NCBI RefSeq assembly: GCF_001983935.1
Contig: NZ_CP017641.1
Coordinates: 1,488,001 to 1,552,000, forward strand
Direction of reading: 5' to 3'
Length of the DNA: 64,000 nt
From: Fuerstiella marisgermanici
GTDB taxonomy: Bacteria > Planctomycetota > Planctomycetia > Planctomycetales > Planctomycetaceae
The position numbers and the translations under genes are program-made. Shown one piece after another: positions 1 through 9,525 of this stretch (position 1 is the stretch's first letter; every line of letters starts with the position of its first letter). A model generated the notes under the pieces. It was not told the origin of the DNA. It saw only the letters and a program-made list of their open reading frames with translations, and did not search any database.

Positions 1-2
1 GC

Positions 3-800
3 GCCCGGTCATGGCTGCACGCTAACTGTTCCCACTGCCATGTGAACGCTGGTGGAGGGAACGCGAGGATCCTGCTGTCATTCGACAAGTCACTTGACGC
101 TATGCATGTCATTTCGGAATTTCCGCAACATGCCACGTTCGGTTTCGCTCGCCCCAGAATCATCGCGCCGGGTGAACCGGATCAATCTGTGATGCTTGCC
201 AGGATTAGTCGTCGAGGCCGTGGTCAGATGCCTCCGCTGGTCTCAAGGCAGGTTGACCAGCGGGCTGTCAGGCTGCTGACTGACTGGATCGCGTCCATGG
301 AGTCCGACCACAAATTTGTGAAAGACTGGAAAATTGCCGATCTGCAGGATCATGTCCCGCAGTCAGCCGATGGTCGTTCACTCAAACGCGGCGCGGATGT
401 GTTCAAGTCGTCGGGGTGCGGCCAGTGTCATCGTTTAGGCGATGGCAAGGGCGGCATTGGTCCCAACCTGATTGGTATTGCCGATCGCAAAAAGCCAGCA
501 GAAATTCTTGAGTCGATCCTCGAGCCGTCGGCAAAGATTGACGACAAATACGCCGACACGATTTTGATTACCGTCGATGGTCGCGCGGTGCAGGGGCGTA
601 TCGAAACTGAAACCGACGACGCCGTTGTGCTGCGGTCGACCGGCACATTCAACGATTCAGTCGCGATCGCCAAGAAGGACATCGAGGAACGAATGCTGTC
701 CAAAGTGTCATCCATGCCCCGCGGAATGGTCAATCACCTGGAGCGTGACGAGCTTCTTGACCTGCTGGCGTATGTCCTGTTCCAGTCAGCCGAACCGTAA
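3..800 (+). CDS. Multi-heme c-type cytochrome, C-terminal part (partial at window edge)
   Basis: The frame is open from the window edge, so the N-terminus is missing. Two heme-attachment CxxCH motifs are visible: CSHCH at about bases 27-41, upstream of the first possible start codon in the window, and CGQCH at about 418-432. The second is followed by GIGPNL and a C-terminal segment typical of the Pirellula/Verrucomicrobium-type heme-binding domain (TIGR02603 family). The protein probably acts in the periplasm as an electron-transfer module, often fused to a dehydrogenase or beta-propeller, but the fused part lies outside the window. The heme motifs and domain type are seen; the electron partner is unknown. 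Confidence 0.85.
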   Translation, partial: ARSWLHANCSHCHVNAGGGNARILLSFDKSLDAMHVISEFPQHATFGFARPRIIAPGEPDQSVMLARISRRGRGQMPPLVSRQVDQRAVRLLTDWIASMESDHKFVKDWKIADLQDHVPQSADGRSLKRGADVFKSSGCGQCHRLGDGKGGIGPNLIGIADRKKPAEILESILEPSAKIDDKYADTILITVDGRAVQGRIETETDDAVVLRSTGTFNDSVAIAKKDIEERMLSKVSSMPRGMVNHLERDELLDLLAYVLFQSAEP

Positions 801-904
801 CGCCACCTGCTCCTTTCTTCGCCAACATCAGCAGGCAACGCACGGTGGGGCTGTCTTGAGGTCTTCAAGGTGGTCCGCGTGGTCGCGTTGAGGATGCCAG
901 CCTG

Positions 905-1777
905 TCACTGTTTCTTCAGCCAGCGGCCTAACCAGTGAGCCGCGTGGCCGGGCCAGGTCGAGATTTCTGATCCATCGACCGACCTCAAGCCGTACCCGTG
1001 GCCTCCGTTTCCATACACGTGCAATTCGCCGGGTATGCCTGACTTCTTAAGCCCGGCATAAAACAGCACGGCGCCCAGTGAGGACGATCGATCGTCATCA
1101 GTGTGAACAAGAAACGTCGGTGGGCAGTTCTCAGCGACTGACACACCCTCGACCAGATCCCCGCGTTTGGCGTCGTACATGTTCCAGGGATAAATCAGCA
1201 TTGCGAAATCGGGCCGGTGAGAAACCTTGTCGACCGCATCAACGGGCTGATAACTCAGACGTCCCCCATCGCTTAACAAACGCGCGGCAACTTGTCCGCC
1301 CGCAGAGAACCCCAGCAGCCCGATGCGATCCGGCGTCAACTTCCATTCGCCCGCCCGGCGACGTACCAGTGCCAAGGTGCGCTGAGCATCCTGAAGTGGG
1401 CGTTCCCAACCGACGTCGTCGCCCTGTTTGGTGCGGTAGCTGAGTACAAACGCCGTGAATCCTTGCTCGTTTAGCCACGACGCCGCTTCGGTGCCTTCTT
1501 TGTCCGGGACAACTTTGCCAAACCCGCCGCCGGGCAGAATAACTACTGCTGCGCCGTTGGGTTTCGGCGCCAGATGGACCGAAATGGTGGGTCGCGTAAT
1601 GTTCACGACTCGGGTAACAGGCGGATTTTCATTGGGACGCGCAGGCTGTGCCGTGCCCAATTTTCGAGTGGTCTCGCCCGGTGCAAGGTCCGGCCAGACG
1701 TCGAGTGGTTCATTCGCGTCAAGCGAAGGCACGAGCCCGAAACAGCAGCACAACGTAAGCGTACGTATGGAATTCAT
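905..1777 (-). CDS. Secreted alpha/beta-hydrolase (acetylesterase/xylanase-like)
   Basis: A 290-residue protein with an N-terminal export signal (hydrophobic, Cys-rich, first 22 residues). It has an oxyanion LPGGGF at about 81-86, the nucleophile elbow GFSAGG with Ser158, acidic residues in HTDDDR (about 225-230) as the likely catalytic Asp, and His260 in GGHGYG. This is the BD-FAE/Axe-type esterase pattern, which in planctomycetes usually removes acetyl or other acyl groups from polysaccharides. The start ATG overlaps the stop of the upstream DUF1501 gene (ATGA), so it is the last gene of an operon with the DUF1501 and PSD1 genes. The substrate cannot be told from sequence. Confidence 0.85.
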   Translation of the reverse strand: MNSIRTLTLCCCFGLVPSLDANEPLDVWPDLAPGETTRKLGTAQPARPNENPPVTRVVNITRPTISVHLAPKPNGAAVVILPGGGFGKVVPDKEGTEAASWLNEQGFTAFVLSYRTKQGDDVGWERPLQDAQRTLALVRRRAGEWKLTPDRIGLLGFSAGGQVAARLLSDGGRLSYQPVDAVDKVSHRPDFAMLIYPWNMYDAKRGDLVEGVSVAENCPPTFLVHTDDDRSSSLGAVLFYAGLKKSGIPGELHVYGNGGHGYGLRSVDGSEISTWPGHAAHWLGRWLKKQ

Positions 1778-3186
1778 GTCAGGATCTCGTGGACAACGCG
1801 GGCAGATTCGACACCAGTGAGTTTAAAGTCGAGACCCTGATAGCGATGAGTGAATCGTTCGTGATCGACGCCCAATTGGTGCAGTGCGGTGGCATGCAGG
1901 TCGCGAACATGGACGGGGTTTTCGACGGCGTTATAGCTGAAGTCATCGGTAGCTCCGTAACTAAAGCCGGGCTTTATTCCCGCCCCAGCCATCCAAACAG
2001 TGAAGCAGCGAGGATGATGGTCGCGTCCGGCCTGTGGTGACTTCCAATCGCCCTGTCCGGCGACACCGCGCCCGAATTCGCCGCCCCAAATGACAAGAGT
2101 ATCTTCCAGCAGTCCGCGTTGTTTCAGATCCTTCACCAGCGCGGCGCTGGCCTGGTCGGTGTCCACGCATCGCGAAACGCACCACGAACTCAGACGAGAA
2201 TGGTGATCCCAGTCCGGGTGGAACAACTGGATGAAACGCACGTTTCGTTCGGCAAGGCGACGAGCCAGAATGCAGTTAGCCGCATAACTGCCGGGGCGTC
2301 GCGAATCCGGGCCGTACAGATCAAACGTTGATTCCGGTTCATCGCTGAGGTCGGTCAGGTCCGGAATGCTGGTCTGCATGCGAAACGCCATCTCATACTG
2401 CTGGATGCGAGTTTCAATTTCCGGGTCGAAGGTTTGCTCGTATTTCTGCCGGTTGATCGAAGCTAAACCGTCCAGCATCTCCCGCCGCAGTTCACGCGGG
2501 AATCCATCGGGATCGTTCAAATACAGCACAGGATCTTTCGCGTTGCGGAGCTTCACGCCCTGGTGCCTGGACGGCAGAAAACCACTGCCCCAATAGTGAT
2601 CGTACAGCGGCTGATCGCTGCCGCGTTTCATGCGGGAAAGCAGCACGACGTAATCCGGCAGGTTGCGATTGACGCTGCCCAAACCGTAACTCGCCCAACA
2701 GCCAAAGCTGGGCCGTCCGGCAAGCTGATGCCCCGTCAGAAATTTGGTCATCGCCGGCGCGTGGTTGATTTGATCAGTCACCATCGACTTGACAAGGCAG
2801 ATCTCGTCCGCGATGGAACCGATGTGCGGCAACCATTCACCAATCATCGTTCCACTCTGTCCGTGCTGTTTGAACTTCGCGACCGATGGCATGATTAACT
2901 GTTGTTTGCCAGCCGTCATTCCGGTGAGTCGCTGTCCCTGACGAACGCTGGCCGGAAGTTCAGTGCCGGCGAGCTTCTGCAAGCCCGGCTTATGGTCAAA
3001 CAGTTCGATTTGAGACGGACCACCAGACTGCGTGAGAAAGATTACGCGTTTTGCCTGTGGAGCAAAATGTGGTAACGAATGCTTCAATTCGGCAGAAGCA
3101 AGTTCGTCACCCAGCAACGTCCCGGCGGCAAGGGCGCCGAAGTTCAGGCCTCCCTGCTGCAGAAAGCTGCGTCGTCGAAGTTGCAT
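1774..3186 (-). CDS. DUF1501 family protein (sulfatase/phosphatase-fold), Tat-exported
   Basis: The conserved body begins with a twin-arginine signal (LRRRSFLQQGG) and matches planctomycete DUF1501 proteins, which have an alkaline-phosphatase/sulfatase-like fold and no settled function. ATG at 3186 is preferred because it gives the usual short Tat leader; starts at 3216 (ATG) and 3219 (TTG) are possible and would overlap the upstream PSD1 gene. Length is about 470 residues, normal for the family. DUF1501 genes almost always follow a PSD1 gene, as here, and are thought to work with it at the cell surface. Confidence 0.88.
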   Translation of the reverse strand: MQLRRRSFLQQGGLNFGALAAGTLLGDELASAELKHSLPHFAPQAKRVIFLTQSGGPSQIELFDHKPGLQKLAGTELPASVRQGQRLTGMTAGKQQLIMPSVAKFKQHGQSGTMIGEWLPHIGSIADEICLVKSMVTDQINHAPAMTKFLTGHQLAGRPSFGCWASYGLGSVNRNLPDYVVLLSRMKRGSDQPLYDHYWGSGFLPSRHQGVKLRNAKDPVLYLNDPDGFPRELRREMLDGLASINRQKYEQTFDPEIETRIQQYEMAFRMQTSIPDLTDLSDEPESTFDLYGPDSRRPGSYAANCILARRLAERNVRFIQLFHPDWDHHSRLSSWCVSRCVDTDQASAALVKDLKQRGLLEDTLVIWGGEFGRGVAGQGDWKSPQAGRDHHPRCFTVWMAGAGIKPGFSYGATDDFSYNAVENPVHVRDLHATALHQLGVDHERFTHRYQGLDFKLTGVESARVVHEILT

Positions 3187-3193
3187 TTGAGAA

Positions 3194-6100
3194 CTATTCA
3201 CGTGTAATCGCCTCATCAAGGTTCAGCAACAGGCTGGACACCGCCATCCACGCGGCCGTGTTCGGTGCCTGTTCACGCGACGGTGGAGATTGTTGTCCGA
3301 TCGTCGTGTAATGAACGGCTTCCGCCGGGTTGTCTTCGTAATATGTTCGAGCACGCGACCAGACGGCGTGCAGTCTTTCCAACTCCGAATCATTCAGGCG
3401 TCGCGACAGCACTCGGACAGCTAGCGACTGCATCGTTTCTGCCGCCGAGGCGTCTGAAGAATCGAGTGAGGCCGTAGCATTGCCACCGTCACCAACGGCG
3501 AGGTCAGCAAGTGCTCGCGACGCTTCCAGCATTGTTGTGTCGTTCATCAACGTGAGGGCATGTAGCGGCGTGTTGGTGCGTCGGACTCCCACTTCGCACA
3601 CTCGGCGTTGAGCACTATCAAACAGGAATGTCGGTGCGACCGAGCGACGCCAGAATCCGTAGACTGTTCGGCGATACTGCGCCGGTCCAACGCTGGGTTG
3701 GTAGTCGAATCGTCCCATCGTGATTTCGGACCAAACACCTTCGGGTTGATACGGACGTACGGGCGGACCACCGATTGCGCTGTTCAGTAAACCTGAAACT
3801 TGCAGCGCATTGTCGCGAATCATCCATGCCGGCAGGCGAAACCGCGGAGCACGCGCGAGCAGTCGGTTTTCCGGATCTCGCAGAATCAGCTCGGGCGTGG
3901 CGTCGCTGCTTTGCCGATATGTTCGGCTGGTCGCAATCAGCCGGAGAATGTGCTGCAGGTCCCAGTCGTTTTCGATTAGCTCAACGGCCAACCAGTCCAG
4001 CAGTTTTGGATGTGTTGGCAGTTCGCCCTGTAACCCGAATTCGCCTGGCGTCCGCACCAATCCCTGCCCGAACATAAGCTGCCAGAGGTGATTAACGACA
4101 ACACGAGCCGTCAACGGGTTGTCAGTATCGACAAGCCAGCGAGCCAGGTCCAGCCGCGTTTGCGTCCGATCTTTGGGCCACTTCAGGACACTCGTAATAA
4201 CAGCTCGCTCGACAACATCCCCCTTCGCATCCCAGACACCGCGTAGCAACACGTGAGTTTCCCGACGTTCCTTACGTTCGGCCAGCACCATGACGTTTCG
4301 CGGACTCTGTTGCGACTTCAGTTCCGCAAGTTGTTTGTTGGCAGCTTGAAGACGCCGCGACGCCTGCTGATAGGCGTTGTCGTCGAGGAGAAACTGATCG
4401 AGTAGCCTCGCTCGTAATTCGTCGGGCAATTTTTTATCGAGCGGTGTACCTTCGTTAGGTGAGGCTGCGTCAGCCAGCGAAGAGCCTGCGATACTCGCCA
4501 GTTCTGCAATGGGTGAAACGCCATCGACTCGCCGGACAGCTTCGCCTCGTTCGGCGGCCAGTGAAATCCGAAAGCGTCCGATGTTGGCGTGGCCGTGTGT
4601 CGATCGATGCCGTAAGACAATCACCAGTCGGTCGCCCGGTTGAACGTGCCACGGTTCGGTCAATTCAAACACGCCCACATGCGGTTGAATGGCATCGACT
4701 CCAATCGTTGACCAACCGTCGCGAGCGTCATCATTCAGCGTGTCCTTGATGCGCCCGTAACGGGCATCCCACTCGCTTTTGTGTTTTGTGTCGCGTTCGA
4801 TGTCTGCCGTTGCGCCCGATAATTCGAGTTGTGTTTCCGACGGACTACCTTCACGTCGCGCAAGAACTCGCACATTGGTTAGCGTGAATTCGCCGTTGCC
4901 ATCACGAGTAAACCTGCCGCCCTCATGAGACTCGTGCGGGAACACTTCCAGCCGCCACCCGGTAACGCGTGGCATCTCATCCGGAACCTGCAGCACAACG
5001 CGATAATCATCCTGCGTTGGTGCCTTGCCGTGGGTCTGAACAATGTGGTCGGCATCGACGGAAAAGTCTGTGCCATCACTGCTGGAAACGCTCGGAGGCG
5101 GCGTCCGCCAGATGCGATAGTCTTTGGGCGGATCGGACAGAAAACTCGCCAACCAATTTTCAAAACGGTGCTCAGCAGCTTGACGCTCAGCGACTTCCTG
5201 AACTTTGCACTTATTGGCGAACGCCTGCATTTCCTGGACGCGTTCGTCGACAAGCGGAGATTGAAATTTCAAGTACGGCTTTGCTCGCATCCCGGCCTTG
5301 CCGTCTTCGTCGATACTGTTGAAGAAGGCGAACATCGAATAGTAATCGTGATGCGAAATCGGATCGAATTTGTGCGTGTGACATTGCGTGCATCCCAACG
5401 TCAGTCCCAGCCAAACCGTGCCCGTCGTGTTCACCCGGTCAATCACATAATCAATCCTAGATTCTTCCGGATCGCGACCGCCTTCGCCATTCGTCATGTG
5501 ATTGCGATGAAAGCACGTCGCCAGTTTCTGCTCGTCCGTCGCGTTTGGAAGCAGGTCGCCAGCGAACTGTTCGATGGTGAATTCGTCGAATGGTTTGTTC
5601 ACACGAAACTGTTCGATCACCCAATCACGCCATGGCCAGTTTTGCCTGGTTTGATCCTGCTGGAACCCATCAGAATCCGAATAGCGGGCCGCATCCAGCC
5701 ACCACATTGCCAACCGTTCAGCGTAATCAGGCGACTCCAACAACCGATCGATCTCAGCCTGCCACGCGTCGTTCCCCGAGTTCTCTGAAGACCGCTGTAG
5801 CGTTTCCAAACTCGGCGCCATGCCGGTCAGATCGAAAGAAAGACGGCGCAATAGAGTCTCAGGCCGCGCCGATTCTGAAAGCGTCAAGCCTTCGGCGTGA
5901 AGTCGGTCCGTCACGAACGCATCGATGGGATTGGCCTGACCGACGGGAACGTCCGGCCGAGTCAGCGATTCAAACGACCAGTGCTTCCCCCATTTGGCAC
6001 CACGAAGAATCCACTGCCGAATCGCCTCGCGTTCTTTGGCACTCAGCGGTTTGCGGTGTGAGTCCCCCGGCGGCATCAGCTGATCTTCGTCGTCGGAAGT

Positions 6101-6367
6101 GATACGCCGCCAGAGTTCGCTGTCTTCCGGTTTTCCGGGAACAATCGCGGGAATCCCGTCGCGGTCTGCTTTCGCAGCAGATTCTAAATCCAGCCGCAAA
6201 TCCGCTTCACGATTTTCTTCGTCAGGCCCATGGCAATGAAAACAGCGATCCGACAGCACAGGCAGCACATCGTGAGAGAACGAAACCTCGTCTCCACACG
6301 TCACCGACGCCGCCGCCAGCCATACGAAGACGCCGAGCATTGCGTGGACTGGATTCTTCCCCTGCAT
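3194..6367 (-). CDS. Planctomycete cytochrome C domain protein PSCyt1-DUF1549-DUF1553 (PSD1)
   Basis: About 1,057 residues from ATG at 6367 (a TTG at 6385 would add six residues). A hydrophobic export signal is followed by the heme motif CFHCH in a PSCyt1 domain. Next come the DUF1549 (PSCyt2) region with a further CTQCH heme motif, a central beta-rich segment resembling a carbohydrate-binding or discoidin-like module, and a C-terminal DUF1553 domain. The set is almost exclusive to Planctomycetota and Verrucomicrobiota and is linked by genomics to polysaccharide breakdown. It is first in an operon with DUF1501 and an esterase. The biochemical role is unproven for the family. Confidence 0.92.
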   Translation of the reverse strand: MQGKNPVHAMLGVFVWLAAASVTCGDEVSFSHDVLPVLSDRCFHCHGPDEENREADLRLDLESAAKADRDGIPAIVPGKPEDSELWRRITSDDEDQLMPPGDSHRKPLSAKEREAIRQWILRGAKWGKHWSFESLTRPDVPVGQANPIDAFVTDRLHAEGLTLSESARPETLLRRLSFDLTGMAPSLETLQRSSENSGNDAWQAEIDRLLESPDYAERLAMWWLDAARYSDSDGFQQDQTRQNWPWRDWVIEQFRVNKPFDEFTIEQFAGDLLPNATDEQKLATCFHRNHMTNGEGGRDPEESRIDYVIDRVNTTGTVWLGLTLGCTQCHTHKFDPISHHDYYSMFAFFNSIDEDGKAGMRAKPYLKFQSPLVDERVQEMQAFANKCKVQEVAERQAAEHRFENWLASFLSDPPKDYRIWRTPPPSVSSSDGTDFSVDADHIVQTHGKAPTQDDYRVVLQVPDEMPRVTGWRLEVFPHESHEGGRFTRDGNGEFTLTNVRVLARREGSPSETQLELSGATADIERDTKHKSEWDARYGRIKDTLNDDARDGWSTIGVDAIQPHVGVFELTEPWHVQPGDRLVIVLRHRSTHGHANIGRFRISLAAERGEAVRRVDGVSPIAELASIAGSSLADAASPNEGTPLDKKLPDELRARLLDQFLLDDNAYQQASRRLQAANKQLAELKSQQSPRNVMVLAERKERRETHVLLRGVWDAKGDVVERAVITSVLKWPKDRTQTRLDLARWLVDTDNPLTARVVVNHLWQLMFGQGLVRTPGEFGLQGELPTHPKLLDWLAVELIENDWDLQHILRLIATSRTYRQSSDATPELILRDPENRLLARAPRFRLPAWMIRDNALQVSGLLNSAIGGPPVRPYQPEGVWSEITMGRFDYQPSVGPAQYRRTVYGFWRRSVAPTFLFDSAQRRVCEVGVRRTNTPLHALTLMNDTTMLEASRALADLAVGDGGNATASLDSSDASAAETMQSLAVRVLSRRLNDSELERLHAVWSRARTYYEDNPAEAVHYTTIGQQSPPSREQAPNTAAWMAVSSLLLNLDEAITRE

Positions 6368-7147
6368 TGTTTTGTTCTCAGCCAAATCAACGTTTTCGTG
6401 TGAGCAGCGCCGCGTTTCATGACACGAACGGCGACAAACTGCTCAAGCATCTTACCGTGGCGGCACGGCAACTGCATGCCTTAGCTGACACCCGGAACGA
6501 GAATGTCGCACTGAAAACCGCTGGCCTACTTCGAAATTTCATTAGCCGCAGGGCGCTAGCGTGGTCTGCTAAAAATTCGGGGTTGACAGGTGTTTTCCGA
6601 TGGACTGTGTCTGGAGTTTTTGTTCTGGCCTTAGCCCGGAAGGGCGGCAGCACGTAGCCTTGGGCGTGAGCCCAAGGTCACGAGCCATGAATTTGAGCAA
6701 GCCCCGAAGGGGTGACAGCGGTGTTCTGTTCTTCCTTTCGCTGCCGCCCCTCCGGGGCTTGTTTGTACGTCGGGCGACAACCTCGGGCGACAACCTCGGG
6801 CTGACGCCCGAGGCTACGTGCTGCCGCCCTCCGGGCGAAAAACACAGTGAAACATCCGCTGCCCGGCGGAACAAAAGTTGCGCAAACCAATAAGCCACGC
6901 AATACCAGTTTTTTAACAGACCAGCGCTAGCCCCAGTTGTTGGACTTTGTCAGTACGAAACCGGGGCTGACGCCCTGTGGCGAATCCGGCGTGCCCAGAG
7001 CCACAAGCATCTGTGATTGCCCCAACCTGGACCTCCGGGCACGCATCCCGAGTCAATCGCTCGGATTTTTGGATATTCAAACCAACGTATGAATTCGTAG
7101 TGAACTGCGGGAAATGTGGATCTACAGTTGCGGATCAAAAGCCACAT
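6368..7147. other. Intergenic region with GC-rich palindromes, no convincing gene
   Basis: Open frames here read through inverted repeats and have no recognisable protein features. The stretch carries nested palindromes (see 6634-6836) and a weaker related repeat near 6955-6985. Nothing else was identified. Confidence 0.6.
6634..6836. repeat. Nested inverted-repeat cluster
   Basis: Outer arms at 6634-6678 and 6792-6836 are near-perfect reverse complements of about 45 bases, containing GGGCGGCAGCACGTAGCC and its complement. Inside lies a second pair of about 23-base arms at 6698-6720 and 6739-6761, built on CAAGCCCC and GGGGCTTG. The right outer arm is preceded by a short tandem CCTCGGGCGACAA at about 6780-6793. 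The structure could fold as an RNA cruciform or be a REP-like mobile palindrome. Confidence 0.8.
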
Positions 7148-9358
7148 TCATTCACCGCCTGCATAGTCGGCACCCTCGGCTTCTTCATTCAGAACGGGCT
7201 CCGTGAGATAGAACGCTTCATTATCTGGTTGCAGGCTGGTTGCATACGCATCGGCGTCAACGGCTATCTTCTGCATCGTGCCAATATCGCTGAGCACTTC
7301 CTCACGGCATTCGTTGTGTAGACGCTGCATCGTTTCTGGCGAACAGTACGCCACGCGGTAGGCTTCCCAGTTGGTGGCAAAGCTGACGGCCGCCGGGAGA
7401 CTTAGAAACGCGATCGTGCAGAGTCCTAACCCTGTCGCCAGAGTTGGACGGCACCAGCACAGGATGAACCGGCCGATTTGCTTTCCCCGCGTTCTGTCAG
7501 ACGCATTCGGTTGCTTATTGCGCAATCGCAGCACAATCCACAGCGAGGAGATCAGAAATCCGGCGAGTAAAGAGCACTCAGTCCCTCGATTCTGAGTCCA
7601 CAGGAAAACGGCTTTGGCCCACACGGGAATTTGCGGTAGTTGCAGTGGTGGCATTGCCCATGGATTTCCTGGCTGAGCGCTCTCCCATGCGACAGTGGCA
7701 CTGAAATGCTGCAATACCATTGCATATAGAGATCCCAGCACCAGGACGGCGGGAATGAAGATCCGTTTTCGCACAGGTGCGGTTTTCTGCGGGCGGAAGT
7801 ACCAACGTCGAATCAGCAGCACAACGATCGTCACCAGGCAGATTCCACCGACCACGTTAATTGTCCAGCCAGCGATCTCCCCACGTAAGACTCCAGCCGG
7901 AATCAACGCCTGGAACACTACAGAGACAACAAATGCCCCGCCGAAAACCACTGGATATCGCCAACCGAATGCGACACCCTCCGAAAGCTGGAAGCGTCTT
8001 CCGAACAGCCAAATCGCCGTCGCAATGACAAGGCAACCGACACCGTAAAGTAAGATCTTGCAGATGGCGGACAGGCGTGTTCCGTCGTCCCTTTCATCCG
8101 GATTTAGATCGAATCTCGCCATCACGCGAGTCCCGATTTCCTGATCCAGCCCACGTTGACGACTGATGCGAAAATTGACGTCGTATCGCGTTAGCGGAGT
8201 GTGGCTGGCAGTAAGTTCGGGCGTGCTTTGTTCCAGTTGTAGCAGTGTCTGGTGTCCCTGTGCGAACACGCCCCTTCGATATAGGCGAGGAAAGAAGCCG
8301 CTTTGTTGGTCGCTAATCTGTTCGGCCAGTCTCAATTGTTGCTCAACGATATGAGCTGCGAAGTCTGCGTTTCCTTCCCGTCGCACCCTGGTGGTTTCAA
8401 GTTCCAGATGGTCTCGCAGTTTCCTGCAAATTGCATCCACATGCCATTGGATGCGGTCTTCACTGGCACACCGCGATGCTTCGCCTGTCGCCTGCTGCGT
8501 TCGTGCGACCTGAAGTTGAAGTTGCAACGGTCGATGCTGGTTGGGAAATTTCAATTCACGGAGTTCCTGTCCCCTGTAAAAGTGACGGCACCCAGCGTCA
8601 TAAGTCGCTTGATCAGAAATTACTTCGTAGGCTCCGAGAAAATCCGAGTAGTACACTTTCTCCGCAGATTTCCTCCAGCACTGCGCAGCGGCCAAGTAGT
8701 CGTAAAGAGCATTATCTGGGTCATGCTTCCTGGCCTCATGCAGGATGTTCAGCCAGTTTGTGTCTCGCACTTCGCCACCGTCGGTGCTGAAGCACGCAGG
8801 AAACAGCAGCATCGCCCGGAGACGCCATAGTTCCCTGTTGTTCGGTTCAGCGTCCGTCGCCTGGCTCGCCAGCTCAGTGCATTTGGCCGAACACTTGTCC
8901 CAAAATTCGTGCGTCAGCTTCGCTCGTTCTTCGCTCAGGGCATCTGATCCCTGTTGCAGAAGGAACTTACTGGTCCAGGCGGATAAATAGCCGAAGCCCG
9001 GCCCATCCAACAATAATGCGGCACCCATCGCTTCTGACGCTGTCAGATCACCACGCGCTTCCAAACGGCTGACGGCTTCCAGCCAGAACTCCGCCTGTTC
9101 GGGTGGCAGCATTCGTGTTACGCGAGCTTTTTCACTGCCCACAATATCCTGAGCTGCCGCATCAATGCCGTCGGCCACTGCTGACCGCGACGCAGCGTCC
9201 CAGCGGTGGCTGAACACGCAAAACGCTGACGACGTGACAAAGCTATTCACCAACAGTGTCCAAAAGCATCGCGTGGCAAGCCCCATCAGAACTGCGGCCA
9301 GGCCCGGATCTTCCTGCTGAGTCAGCCCGCCCGTAAAAATTGTCTTTAGCCACTTCAT
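7148..9358 (-). CDS. Large multi-pass membrane protein of unknown function
   Basis: About 736 residues from ATG at 9358 (an upstream TTG at 9364 is less likely). A hydrophobic helix lies near residues 30-50. A long soluble, helix-rich segment (about 60-430) looks TPR-like in composition, without a confident repeat call. Five to six hydrophobic helices follow between about 440 and 660, then an acidic tail. I do not recognise a family. It stands alone between a repeat region and a divergently transcribed gene. Confidence 0.7.
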   Translation of the reverse strand: MKWLKTIFTGGLTQQEDPGLAAVLMGLATRCFWTLLVNSFVTSSAFCVFSHRWDAASRSAVADGIDAAAQDIVGSEKARVTRMLPPEQAEFWLEAVSRLEARGDLTASEAMGAALLLDGPGFGYLSAWTSKFLLQQGSDALSEERAKLTHEFWDKCSAKCTELASQATDAEPNNRELWRLRAMLLFPACFSTDGGEVRDTNWLNILHEARKHDPDNALYDYLAAAQCWRKSAEKVYYSDFLGAYEVISDQATYDAGCRHFYRGQELRELKFPNQHRPLQLQLQVARTQQATGEASRCASEDRIQWHVDAICRKLRDHLELETTRVRREGNADFAAHIVEQQLRLAEQISDQQSGFFPRLYRRGVFAQGHQTLLQLEQSTPELTASHTPLTRYDVNFRISRQRGLDQEIGTRVMARFDLNPDERDDGTRLSAICKILLYGVGCLVIATAIWLFGRRFQLSEGVAFGWRYPVVFGGAFVVSVVFQALIPAGVLRGEIAGWTINVVGGICLVTIVVLLIRRWYFRPQKTAPVRKRIFIPAVLVLGSLYAMVLQHFSATVAWESAQPGNPWAMPPLQLPQIPVWAKAVFLWTQNRGTECSLLAGFLISSLWIVLRLRNKQPNASDRTRGKQIGRFILCWCRPTLATGLGLCTIAFLSLPAAVSFATNWEAYRVAYCSPETMQRLHNECREEVLSDIGTMQKIAVDADAYATSLQPDNEAFYLTEPVLNEEAEGADYAGGE

Positions 9359-9525
9359 GAGCAATCAGATATGCTGTGTGCAGTCGCCGGCGACAAACGC
9401 ATGGCGTGGACAATCCTAATTCGTGGTGTGTACAAATGCAGTACGCACGCAGGCTGACAGTGGATCATCGCATTTTCGAAGATAGCTGGCATTAGCTCCC
9501 GCAAAACCTAAGAACCTTCCCAAAC

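Noticed and set aside
4925-5788. 287-codon open frame on the plus strand
   Set aside because: It is antisense to the PSD1 gene, has no domain features, and results from GC-rich codon use of the real gene.
6569-6902. Overlapping frames of 74-109 codons on both strands
   Set aside because: They read through the palindromic repeat cluster and differ only by strand. There is no protein-like composition.
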